This document shows, piece by piece, positions 47,905 to 57,071 of a stretch of 64,000 bases of DNA. The DNA is taken from contig PJFC01000001.1 in assembly GCA_003574885.1 (NCBI GenBank), forward strand, positions 620,001 to 684,000, given 5' to 3'. The number at the start of each line of letters is the position of its first letter. Position 1 is the stretch's first letter. The notes under the pieces are model-generated. The model was not told where the DNA came from and did not search any database. It saw nothing but the letters and a program-made list of their open reading frames with translations. Source of the DNA: Geobacter sp. (GTDB lineage: Bacteria; Desulfobacterota; Desulfuromonadia; Geobacterales; Geobacteraceae). Both the position numbers and the translations under genes were made by a program.

Positions 47905-48521
47905 AGGTAGGGGAGAACTCCCTTGTTCTTGCGGATATAGTAGAAGTGAAGGAGCGAAAGGAACAGGGTTACCGTCGGAATGACGATGATGTGGAGCGCA
48001 TAGAAGCGGATGAGCGACAAGGTCTCTCCCACACCGTCAGGCACCAGTACGGCTTTCACCAGATGTCCGAGGGGAGCCGTTTCGAGCAGTTTCATGCCGG
48101 TCTGGGTCGCCCAGAGAGCGAGCTGGTCGAGGGGGAGGAGGTAGCCGGTGTAGGCCTCGAATACCGCCAGGCAGAGGAGGGCGAACCCGATGATCCAGTT
48201 GCGCTCCCGGGGCTTTGCATAGGCACCGGTGAGGACGACCCGCAAGGTGTGGAAGAAGATGAGCACCAGGAATCCGTGGGAAGCCAACCGGTGGAGGCTC
48301 CGCACGTAACGTCCGCCGAAAACGGAGGTTTCGAGGAAAAGGATGGAGTCGAACGCCCCCCGCGGTGATGGACGGTAGTAGAAGAGAAGCAGTACTCCGG
48401 TGACGGCAAGCACCATGAAGGAGGTGAAGGCCATCCCGCCGAGACAGAAGGTATAGGTTATCCGAAGGTTCTTTTCAAGAACGACCCGCGGAAAGAGATG
48501 TTTGAAAAAATCCTTGAACAT
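47901..48521 (-). CDS. Cytochrome b6-like subunit
   Basis: RSLHRLASHGFLVLIFFHTLRVVLTGAY...FALLCLAVFEAYTGYLLPLDQLALWATQTG...RFYALHIIVIP (heme-ligating His pairs). Confidence 0.88.
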   Translation of the reverse strand: MFKDFFKHLFPRVVLEKNLRITYTFCLGGMAFTSFMVLAVTGVLLLFYYRPSPRGAFDSILFLETSVFGGRYVRSLHRLASHGFLVLIFFHTLRVVLTGAYAKPRERNWIIGFALLCLAVFEAYTGYLLPLDQLALWATQTGMKLLETAPLGHLVKAVLVPDGVGETLSLIRFYALHIIVIPTVTLFLSLLHFYYIRKNKGVLPYL

Positions 48522-48522
48522 G

Positions 48523-48936
48523 TCAGACGCTCCCTGCCCGGGACCTCCCCGTAACCACCAGATACTCCCCGTCAGATTCAAGAGCCAGTATGGCCAAAGG
48601 CTCCGTGGCCGGCCCGCTTAGCAGCTCACCCTTCCGGTTGAACCTGCTGCCGTGGCAGGGGCAGATCATCCCCGTCGGTGTCACCGATACCGTGCATCCG
48701 AGGTGGGGGCAGACGAGACTCAGGGCGATGATGTCCCCCCCCTCATGGACGAGGGCAATGCGCGATTCCCGGTAGACGAGGGCGCCGTTGGCGGGCAGCT
48801 CGGCTTTCGGCACCCTGAGCAGCGCTTCCCGCCTGGCCTTCCGAGGCACGAGAAATCGCCACATCCCTCCCGCAAGAGCCAGCATTGCTCCTAACGCGAC
48901 GAGGAACTGTCGACGCGATTGACGAGGCTTTTCCAT
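48523..48936 (-). CDS. Rieske [2Fe-2S] protein
   Basis: SRRQFLVALGAMLAL TM/Tat-like N-terminus; CPHLGCTV...CPCHGSRFNRKGE. Confidence 0.93.
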   Translation of the reverse strand: MEKPRQSRRQFLVALGAMLALAGGMWRFLVPRKARREALLRVPKAELPANGALVYRESRIALVHEGGDIIALSLVCPHLGCTVSVTPTGMICPCHGSRFNRKGELLSGPATEPLAILALESDGEYLVVTGRSRAGSV

Positions 48937-50141
48937 TTCTCCACATACCCCTTCGTATAGGCCGGCTTGCGTGCCGCCATCTCCTGATATCTGCCCGCAT
49001 CAAGGAACGAGCCGTTCACCACCCGCTGGCCGGTGCGATCCCAGAAAGAGTCCAGGGACATGCCGTCCTCCCTGAGCCGGTAGATCCGCTCTTCCGGTTT
49101 TTCCAGGAGAAAGCGGCGTCGATTGTCGTGGCAACCGTCGCACATGGGTGCCCCCCGCCTGACGGTGTGGGGGAAAAAGGCACGCCATTCCGCAGCCAGG
49201 AGCCGGTTCTCGACCCCTTCCGGCCGGTCGTTGCACAGATGGGAATAGTAGGCGATGAACTCCGGCCTGACGGGCGAGACCATCCCCCGGCCATTAACCC
49301 CGAGAGGGGGGGCATCCTGCTTCTTCAGGTAGACGCTCTTCACGTACTCACCGTTGTTGTCGCGCAGCCGGTACAGGTTCTGGACCGTGCTGTCGGTGAA
49401 GCGGAGGTAGAAGGTCCCGTATTCCTGGGGTGCCCAGGCGGAGTGGCAGGCGTAGCATTCCATTTTGTCGAGATGGGCTGCGATCCGGTGTTCAAGGACC
49501 TTCCGGCTTGGTTGATGGCACCCGGTGCACTTTTTGGCGGACTTCCGGCCGGCGAGAAAGCTTGCCATGTCGTGGCAGGCGGCGCAGGTGAGCCCCTTTT
49601 CGAAATGGACGTCGGGGAGCATCTTCAGGTACGGCTCACCCTCAATTTCCACACCCCGCTGGTAACGCTCATGTTCCTCCCGTGGGGCCCTGCCTGAATA
49701 CTCGGCGCCGGTGAAGTATCCCTTGTGGCAGGAGAGGCAGGCATTGAGGTCGGGACGCACGATCCGGTGACCGTCGCTGCCGTGGCAGTCGAGGCAGCTC
49801 CTGACGTGACATTCGCCGCAGTTGTTCGTGAAAAACGCCGGGTCATGCCGACCGTAGGTCCGTTGTACGAAGCCCCGTTCCCCACTCAGGGTGGCCATGA
49901 CGTGACCCGCCATTCCCCCGTATCCCCGGTGGCAGCCGGTACACCCTGCGGCGTTATCGACAAACGATGCGGGGTTCGGGGACGGACGCACCTCTTTTCC
50001 ATGGCAGGAGAGGCAGGGGAGCTTTCCGTGCTTCCCTGCGAGGGTGACCCGGTGACAGACCGTGCAGTTTTCAGCCCCCCTGGCGTCAGCGGGACCGGCT
50101 GCCGTCAAGAAGACGGCGATGAAGAGCATCATCAAGCGCAC
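48891..50141 (-). CDS. Decaheme c-type cytochrome
   Basis: 10 CXXCH motifs; ORF open to 50186, best start GTG 50141 behind AAAGGA. Confidence 0.87.
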   Translation of the reverse strand: MRLMMLFIAVFLTAAGPADARGAENCTVCHRVTLAGKHGKLPCLSCHGKEVRPSPNPASFVDNAAGCTGCHRGYGGMAGHVMATLSGERGFVQRTYGRHDPAFFTNNCGECHVRSCLDCHGSDGHRIVRPDLNACLSCHKGYFTGAEYSGRAPREEHERYQRGVEIEGEPYLKMLPDVHFEKGLTCAACHDMASFLAGRKSAKKCTGCHQPSRKVLEHRIAAHLDKMECYACHSAWAPQEYGTFYLRFTDSTVQNLYRLRDNNGEYVKSVYLKKQDAPPLGVNGRGMVSPVRPEFIAYYSHLCNDRPEGVENRLLAAEWRAFFPHTVRRGAPMCDGCHDNRRRFLLEKPEERIYRLREDGMSLDSFWDRTGQRVVNGSFLDAGRYQEMAARKPAYTKGYVEKWKSLVNRVDSSSSR

Positions 50142-51930
50142 GGTAATCGATCCTTTTCCGGTAGATGGGGTCCACAGCCTTTTCATGGCAGATCAGGCAC
50201 TCGTTGAGCGCCAGTGCCCGTTTTACCTCGTTGCCGTTGAGAGGACGGGAGTTTTCACGGGTGATAGCGGAGAAGGCTTTTACCTTTCCTTCCCGCATGG
50301 TGAGGAACCCGTCGAGCGGTTTGTCTGCCGATTTTTCGCAGATAAGGGTTCCCCTGATGGTTCCCCCCTCGACCACATGCTGGCCGAAGCCAAGAAACGC
50401 CGGGTTGCCGTGGCACTCCGAGCAGTCAACCGCCTTTTTGCCGGTATTATGGGAGTAAAAGGGGGCGAAGCGGAGCTGGGGCTTCCCCTTGTACCGGGCA
50501 ACGTATTCGTTCCGCGATAAGGTGCCGTCCGGCTCGACGACGGTAACGAAGGTCTGGCAACCCGGCGTGACGGGGGATATTTTGCCGCGCTGGTTCAGTG
50601 CGAGGGGGAAGGGGTAGAGCATCCGGTAGTCCTCGGTTTCACTGAAGCGCCCAGGTGTCTCCCTTTTCTTGATGAAATCCATACCGTCCAGAGTCTTGTC
50701 GTAGCGGGTATGGCATCCGTAGCACTGGACGACCGTGCGCGAATGGCAGGCATGGCATTCCAGTCGTCTGTGGCCGACAATCGTATGTTCAGGAGTACCG
50801 GTGATCACCTTGCTCCGGAATATCCTGCCGCTCTTCTTGCCGAGGAGCAGGACATTGCCGTCGGCGACAAAAACGTTGGAGTAGGGACGCCCCTTGGCGG
50901 TCAGGATCATTTGCATTCCCGGCCGCATCTGCATTTTGTACCGTTTCGACTCCCTGACCGGTTCTTCGTTTTCCCTCGTGATGACGGCGTAGCCTGGGGG
51001 GGATTTTGCACTGCCGTGGCAGTCCTCGCAGGCGATCTCGGTCTGCAGGTACATGTTTTCGTAAGCGTACCCGTCTCCCATGATATCACGGGACGTGTGG
51101 CAATCGATGCACTCCATCCCGGCAACGTGATGGACGTCGGGTGCGATCTGCACCACATTGCGCCCTCCGCTGATCATGACGGGGCCCGGCTTTCCCCCGC
51201 TGGTGGGGACGAGGCTGTTGTTGCCGTCGTAAAGCCCCTGGTAGGAGAGGGCAATCCTTCCGCTCCGGTTGTGGCAGCGGAAACAGACGTCATTGCCGGG
51301 CAGAGGGGCAAGGGCGTGGCTTGCCGCAGCAGGTCGTTTCCCCCGCATCGTCCGATCGTTCCCTTCGTAAGTCCCCCGGTCATTGTAGGGGAAGTGACAG
51401 GCTGCGCAGCCCGCGGCATGGCTCGCGGCGAAAACATCTCCTGTTTCGTTCCCCACATGGCACTGGGAGCAGAACTTGCGGTACAGCTCTCCCGACAGAT
51501 TGTTCAGTCCCACAACTCCGGCCAGCTGCAAGGGCTCGCCGGCAGCGTCGAACGTTTTGGTCTGCATGGTGGCGAAGAGCCGCGGGTCGTTTCCTTCCCA
51601 TGTGAGCTGGATATTTTTTATCATCCCCGTATTCGTGTGCATCAGGTTCGACTGCACCCGTTCGAGCTGATAGCGGTGACAGGCTCCGCATGACTTTTCC
51701 CACGTTTCGGGAGCCGCGGGGTTCTTCCGGCCGTACATGCCGCGATGGGATGTATCCTTGTCTTTTGTCCGGTCATTACCACCGTGGCAGGATATGCAGG
51801 ATGCATGGCTTTCTGAGGTCTTTTCGATCCCCCGGTGACACGATTCGCAGGTTGACCTCCCCCGGTCGCATCCGGAGAGGAGGAGAAGAAGTATGAAAAG
51901 GCGCACTGCATTGTTGGGTATGATGGTCAT
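50086..51930 (-). CDS. Dodecaheme c-type cytochrome lipoprotein
   Basis: 12 CXXCH motifs; lipobox LLLLSGC. Confidence 0.9.
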   Translation of the reverse strand: MTIIPNNAVRLFILLLLLSGCDRGRSTCESCHRGIEKTSESHASCISCHGGNDRTKDKDTSHRGMYGRKNPAAPETWEKSCGACHRYQLERVQSNLMHTNTGMIKNIQLTWEGNDPRLFATMQTKTFDAAGEPLQLAGVVGLNNLSGELYRKFCSQCHVGNETGDVFAASHAAGCAACHFPYNDRGTYEGNDRTMRGKRPAAASHALAPLPGNDVCFRCHNRSGRIALSYQGLYDGNNSLVPTSGGKPGPVMISGGRNVVQIAPDVHHVAGMECIDCHTSRDIMGDGYAYENMYLQTEIACEDCHGSAKSPPGYAVITRENEEPVRESKRYKMQMRPGMQMILTAKGRPYSNVFVADGNVLLLGKKSGRIFRSKVITGTPEHTIVGHRRLECHACHSRTVVQCYGCHTRYDKTLDGMDFIKKRETPGRFSETEDYRMLYPFPLALNQRGKISPVTPGCQTFVTVVEPDGTLSRNEYVARYKGKPQLRFAPFYSHNTGKKAVDCSECHGNPAFLGFGQHVVEGGTIRGTLICEKSADKPLDGFLTMREGKVKAFSAITRENSRPLNGNEVKRALALNECLICHEKAVDPIYRKRIDYRALDDALHRRLLDGSRSR

Positions 51931-52010
51931 GGTTTATCGATAGATGCTTTCCGAAATGGCTTACTATAATTCAACCATGATGAAATATCCAGTTGCTCGC
52001 CGTCTGTTTC

Positions 52011-52042
52011 GAAAAAAAGACCGGCGGTGGTTTCCGCCGGTC
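52011..52042 (-). terminator. Rho-independent terminator inside the ext-like cluster
   Basis: GACCGGCGG TGGTTT CCGCCGGTC; A7 tract at 52012-52018 gives a U-tract on the minus strand. Confidence 0.85.
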
Positions 52043-52080
52043 ATAACAAGAAGGAGTCTTTTGGTTTTCTAAAATGATAG

Positions 52081-53433
52081 CTATTTGCCGCTCTTGCTGA
52101 TGCTGACTGTTTTCGTAAACTCGTCCCAGACAAAGGGATCGCTGTTGGGGGTCCCGAACGGCAGGTAGGTGAGTTTGACCTCGATGTCCAGGTCGTATGT
52201 CTGCGGTCTGGTAATAGTTTTGCCGTTTTCCTCGACTTCTTCCAGAGGGTAGAAGATGTCGAAGCGCTCATGGACCGTCTTGCCGGGAGGAAGTCCCATG
52301 TCTTCTATGATGCCGCTCTTTTCGTAGGGGCCGCGCCCCATCCGGTCGCCACGGGCAAGCTGTTGCGGAACCGGCATGTAAATCTTCTCCTGGTTGAACA
52401 CTTCTTTGCCATCTTTGGTTTTTGCAATTACCGACAGAACCAGTCGGTTGGGGGTCGGTCAGCCATCGGGTATGGAGTGGCCGGCACGGTTGATCATTTC
52501 CACCTTTACTACCGCTTTGGGCTTGATCTGTGCTCCATCACGCCAGTAATAACCAAACGCCTCGGTTTTGAAATCCACTGCTGTCTTGCTCATCGTCGGG
52601 TCACGGTAAGACTGGATGTTGTGGCCGAGCTTGCTCTCCTTCATGTGGCAATCCTGGCAGTTCTTCTGGCCAATCTCGGATTTGTAGGACCAGAGATAGC
52701 TGCCGTAGGAAGTGCAGCACTGGGTCGGTTCATCCAGTTCCAGGTTCGGTCCCATGCCGTGGCATTGACCGCACTGGATCGCTTCGCCCATGATGGGGCT
52801 CGCTGCCATTTTGGGAAACTTGTCCGAAGGATGGTCCCCGTCCTTTGAGCCGTAGACAACCCCCGCCTTCGCATAGCCGTCCTGCCACTTGTGGGTTATG
52901 GCATTCCGGTTGTGACAGATAAGGCAGCTGATGTTGACACTCTTGAGTTTTTCCTCCGCCTGCTTTGCTGCGATCTTATCCTTCTTCTTCAGGGCGGCTT
53001 TCCAGTCGTAAAGCGTGGTGACAAGCTCCTGTGCCACCGAATCTTCCGCATCGGCAAGCTGGGGCAGGTGACATTTGGCGCACCCCATAAGATGCTCTAC
53101 CTTGACGTCCTTCGGGCTTTTCACACCGGAATACGGTTCTTCCATGAGACCATTTTCGATGGCGGACATTATGGTCATTGCCGTCCGTCCCGTCCCGTAG
53201 ACGGAGCGTGAGTGTATGGATTTCTGCGCTTCGTCGTGCTTATCCTGGTGGCATTCGATGCAGGAACTGGAGTCGTACATCTTTGCCAGTTCGGCAAGTG
53301 TCTTCGCCTTGCCCGATTTGGCGGCAATGGTTTCCTGCCTGCCTATCCCCACCTTGCCGTCGGCAAAGGCCGTGCCGGCAAACAGGGCAGTGGCTGCAAG
53401 AAGGGCCAGTGCGCCGGTAATGCGTTGTTTCAT
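52081..53433 (-). CDS. extL: Pentaheme c-type cytochrome with in-frame TGA, candidate selenocysteine protein (extL position)
   Basis: ORFs 52459-53451 and 52081-52401 are in the same frame; only TGA at 52459-52461 separates them: ...INRAGHSIPDG(TGA)PTPNRLVLSVIAKTKDGK...; 5 CXXCH. Confidence 0.75.
52430..52448 (-). promoter_or_regulatory. SECIS-like hairpin downstream of the in-frame TGA
   Basis: mRNA ACCGAC UGGUUCU GUCGGU, 6-bp perfect stem, loop with GGU, 16 nt between UGA and apical loop. Confidence 0.65.
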
Positions 53434-53477
53434 CGTGTTCCTCCCATTCATAAATCAGAAGCAGGGTGCTAAGCCTT

Positions 53478-53795
53478 TCAGCATCCCTGAAGTTCGTCAC
53501 CCGCAGCCTCGCTGATGGTAACGGTGCTGTCGGTCTTGATCTTGGCAGCTTTGGCCTTGCCGAATTTCAGCACGACTTCATTACCCTTAACCTCGACTAC
53601 TGTGGGTGCGCCCCCCAGTGCCTCGACGTTGACGCCCTTTTTGACCCAGGCGGGGAGGTCCCTTTCCGTCGTTACCGTCACTTTTTCACCATCGACAGCG
53701 GTCACTTTTCCCTTAACTGCTTCGGCAGCAAAGGCTGCTGTGGCGAAGGCGGCCATGGCGAACAGAACGGCAAGTTTCGTGATTAATCGTTTCAT
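53478..53795 (-). CDS. extK: Small exported protein (extK position)
   Basis: Signal peptide MKRLITKLAVLFAMAAFATAAFAA; KVTAVDGEKVTVTTERDLPAWVKKG; symbol from cluster order only. Confidence 0.6.
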   Translation of the reverse strand: MKRLITKLAVLFAMAAFATAAFAAEAVKGKVTAVDGEKVTVTTERDLPAWVKKGVNVEALGGAPTVVEVKGNEVVLKFGKAKAAKIKTDSTVTISEAAGDELQGC

Positions 53796-53854
53796 TGCAG
53801 ATTCTCCTTTTGTTAGTGGTGTTACCATGGTTGAGAAACCCATGGGTTTCTCGG

Positions 53855-54178
53855 TCATTCTACCGGCGGTGCCCATTCGATGCGGACTTCGGGTTTACCG
53901 TTTCCCTTGGATGTGCCGGTTTTTTTCTGAGGTGTCTTTGCTGCTTCACCGTCAGTTCCCGCGGTGCCAGGCTCTGCGGGGTGGGATGGCGATGGCTCGG
54001 CTGCCGAAGCATTGTTTTCCTGATAGCTGATGCTGGCAATACTGCTGCTTGGTTCGTCGAGACGGATGGTCTGGACGTTGCCGGAGCGGTATTTTATGGT
54101 TATGTTGTCAGCGAAAGCGTTGCCTCCTGACAGGGTAAAGCAGGCAGTCATGAGTAAGAGAGCGCTGCTGGTTTTCAT
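53855..54178 (-). CDS. extJ: Small exported protein (extJ position)
   Basis: Signal peptide MKTSSALLLMTACFTLSGGNAFA; symbol from cluster order only. Confidence 0.6.
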   Translation of the reverse strand: MKTSSALLLMTACFTLSGGNAFADNITIKYRSGNVQTIRLDEPSSSIASISYQENNASAAEPSPSHPAEPGTAGTDGEAAKTPQKKTGTSKGNGKPEVRIEWAPPVE

Positions 54179-54290
54179 CGGGATCCCTTTCATGCCCTTG
54201 TGCAATGCTGCGGCGCGGGGCATGTTGTTGTGCCGGAAACGACGGCCAGGAATGGTTTGACTTCCTGACCGCCGTCTCCGCTTTGATGTA

Positions 54291-55496
54291 TCAGAATATC
54301 AGCTGCAACTGGGTGATGAAGGTCGTGAAGTCTTTGCTCTGAAGTCCACCAACGGTTCCCTCGGTATTGAAGTCGGTGCGGGAAAGCTCTGCGGTAAGTT
54401 TAAGGTTCTGACCGCGGAAGTAGTAATTGGCGCCGCCGCCGTACCAGTCAACTTTCTGGTCAAAGATGTTATTGAGGCTGGCGAACCGCCACTTCTCGTA
54501 ACGGCCGAAGAATTGCAGCGGCAGGTTGGGGAGCATGTAGCCTGCCTTGGCATACCAGCCGTTTTTCTGCCCGTTGATGCCGATGGTTCCCGCATCGGGA
54601 CTGGTGCTTTTGTAGGCATCATCCAGGTCAACATCTTCATAGGCAGCAGAAGCGGTAACGGTACCGATTCCTTCAAGGGGATACTCGAAGAAGCCGTCAA
54701 CCGTCCAGGCCTGGTAATCCTTCTTGTCGGTTCTGGTTGCTGTATTGCCATAGGCGACTTCCGGCTCGAACTGATAGGCGCCGCCGATAGTCAGGACTTT
54801 CTTTTTCCCCAGGTAGGTTCCCTTGTAGCCATAGTCGTTCTCGGGGTCGAGGAGTGTAACGTGGCCGCGGAAGGAGTAGCGGAAATTGGAACTGGGAGCG
54901 GTGTCGCCGGAAACGGCCTTGCGCCCTTCCATGGCATCGATGCGGTACTGGAAGATGTCGTTGAACAGATTTCCCCACACCGCTACCCCGGTGTCGCGGG
55001 TGCTGGTATAGGCGGTACGAACGAATAGTGACCGGTCGAGGGTCAGGGGCATCTCGCATGCCTCCAGGTTTTCGCGAGAGAGGTTATACTTGAACTTGCC
55101 GGCGTTCACGTGGAAACTGTCATGGAGCTTGAAGCGCATGACCGCGTCGAGGAGCTGGAATTCCGTTCCCTGGTTGGTGCTGGCGACGCCGAGGGTGGAG
55201 ATGTTCTGGTCCTCGGTGAACTCCGTCTGGACATAAAGACTCAGCATCTCACCGTATTTGCCCATGAAGGCAAGCCGGTTGCGGCGGAAGTTGAAATTGG
55301 TGGTGGTATCGTCGTTGTTGTCTCCTGATCCGGTGTCCCGGACCGTCATCTGGAACTGTCCCTTGTAGTCGATCTGCAGGGCACCTTCGTCGTTCGGGCC
55401 AAAGGTGATCTTCGGCCCGGCGAAGGCTGTGCCGGCAACTAGAAGCAGACTGGCTGCAATTGTTGATATTCTTCCTGCCTTGGTCATCTTTATCAT
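54291..55496 (-). CDS. extI: Porin-like outer membrane beta-barrel protein (ExtI-like)
   Basis: Signal peptide, alternating beta-strand sequence, C-terminal FITQLQLIF; next to the rhodanese lipoprotein. Confidence 0.8.
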   Translation of the reverse strand: MIKMTKAGRISTIAASLLLVAGTAFAGPKITFGPNDEGALQIDYKGQFQMTVRDTGSGDNNDDTTTNFNFRRNRLAFMGKYGEMLSLYVQTEFTEDQNISTLGVASTNQGTEFQLLDAVMRFKLHDSFHVNAGKFKYNLSRENLEACEMPLTLDRSLFVRTAYTSTRDTGVAVWGNLFNDIFQYRIDAMEGRKAVSGDTAPSSNFRYSFRGHVTLLDPENDYGYKGTYLGKKKVLTIGGAYQFEPEVAYGNTATRTDKKDYQAWTVDGFFEYPLEGIGTVTASAAYEDVDLDDAYKSTSPDAGTIGINGQKNGWYAKAGYMLPNLPLQFFGRYEKWRFASLNNIFDQKVDWYGGGANYYFRGQNLKLTAELSRTDFNTEGTVGGLQSKDFTTFITQLQLIF

Positions 55497-55560
55497 GCAT
55501 GAACTCCTTTTTGTCGGGTTTACCCCCTGCCAGGGCAGGGGGTGTCAAGCCTTGACGCGA

Positions 55561-56928
55561 TCAGCAGCCACCACCGCCACTAGAGGCCCCGCCGCCAGTC
55601 GTACTGCTAACCGCGCTGCGATATGCTTTATCTGCTGTTTCGATCTGGTTCCCTTCGGCGAAACTCGGCTCTACGCCATAAACACGAGCACTATAGTCGA
55701 CTATTGCCAGACCACGGTCAATGTTCCACGTCAGACTGTCCATCAGTGAGGTGGTATCCCAGACGGATCCGACGTGCAGCTTACCGCCGGCATTGCTGCC
55801 GTTGAGGGCGAGGTGGTCGGACGAGGCCATCAGGTTCCACTGGCCTAGCGAGCCGTCGTACCATTTGATATCCACGTTAGAATTGTAATATGCGATACCG
55901 TCTAGGACAAAATATGCTTGAGAAGCGTTATTTCCAGCCCGACACATAGTAATGAAGGTTTTTGCTGAATCACGGTTGGCATCGCCAATGGTACTGGTTG
56001 AGCTAAAGGCTGCACTGATGGCAGCTTTTATCTCGTCAGCAGTTTTGAATGTTACACCGGTTATGACACTGGAGAGAGGGAAACCGTAAGAGCCTTTAAC
56101 ATAACCATCGAAAGGGGTATACACTTTTGGAGATGCTGGAGCAATAAGGTCCTGTGTTGAAAAAACACCAGGGTTTGCAGGACGAACTGTATCAAGAATA
56201 TATACGTTATCAACATTGCCGGCCACTATACCTTTGACATATGCAATCATCTCGCTGAGCGATACACGCATGTCAGTATTTATGTTGGTTGTTCCATTCT
56301 GGGCAACACCATAGGTTGACTTCTGAATGGTTGGTGCATTGGTTGTCAGAGCGTACCCTGCTGCAGTCCACCCAGCATTGCCACCTTGCAGAACCTTGAT
56401 GCGGTTTTTGGGGAATCCCCAGTAGCGGAATGTTGCATATGCTCTGGTCATATCGAGGGCAGATGTGCTGTTGGTTGTCAGCACTACTGTCGTGTTTGCG
56501 TCAATACCAGCTTTCTGTATCAGGGCATCAATCGTGGCACCGCTACAGACCATCTGGCCCGTGGCAGCCAGTGGCCCTTCGGCACGCGTTTCATAGAAAG
56601 TAGCGGGGCCGGCTGAGATCGACTGCGCGCCAGGGATATGACCGACGGTGTCGTAAGCGTTTGAACCGTTAGTTGCATTGGTGGTGGACATATCGAGAAT
56701 GACTACCCGGTCATACCCTCCCGCTTTGTTCACCAGTCCGGCATCTGCCCACTGTTTCAGATCGGCTGCCTGAATCAGGGCGGTTGCGGTTTTTGTCGTT
56801 ACGACCTCAGACGAGGGACTGTCGTATCCGTTCGTGCCGCAGCCAGACAGCCCGATGAGCGTGAGCATGGCGACGCCGAACAGGCCCGCCAAAATGATCC
56901 GCCCTTTTCTCCACACCTGCTGTGTCAT
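55561..56928 (-). CDS. extH: Rhodanese-like lipoprotein with tandem domains (ExtH-like)
   Basis: Lipobox TLIGLSGC; VVILDMST...HIPGAQSI, CRAGNNASQAYFVLDG active loop; C-terminal GGGASSGGGGC. Confidence 0.82.
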   Translation of the reverse strand: MTQQVWRKGRIILAGLFGVAMLTLIGLSGCGTNGYDSPSSEVVTTKTATALIQAADLKQWADAGLVNKAGGYDRVVILDMSTTNATNGSNAYDTVGHIPGAQSISAGPATFYETRAEGPLAATGQMVCSGATIDALIQKAGIDANTTVVLTTNSTSALDMTRAYATFRYWGFPKNRIKVLQGGNAGWTAAGYALTTNAPTIQKSTYGVAQNGTTNINTDMRVSLSEMIAYVKGIVAGNVDNVYILDTVRPANPGVFSTQDLIAPASPKVYTPFDGYVKGSYGFPLSSVITGVTFKTADEIKAAISAAFSSTSTIGDANRDSAKTFITMCRAGNNASQAYFVLDGIAYYNSNVDIKWYDGSLGQWNLMASSDHLALNGSNAGGKLHVGSVWDTTSLMDSLTWNIDRGLAIVDYSARVYGVEPSFAEGNQIETADKAYRSAVSSTTGGGASSGGGGC

Positions 56929-57071
56929 AGTACCTCCTATTGAAGTGAATTCCGGCCGGGGTGTCCCGGGCTCGGGAGACTAACCCTGCATACGCAAGGC
57001 CCTGTTTTGTCGCTAATTAAGTAATATTAAGCATAATTTAATTATTGACATTATACGATAGATTTGGTCTA

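Noticed and set aside
52081-53451. Pseudogene or two separate genes for the split cytochrome
   Set aside because: Same frame on both sides, protein-like downstream sequence and a well-placed SECIS-like hairpin make recoding more likely; nonsense mutation remains the main alternative
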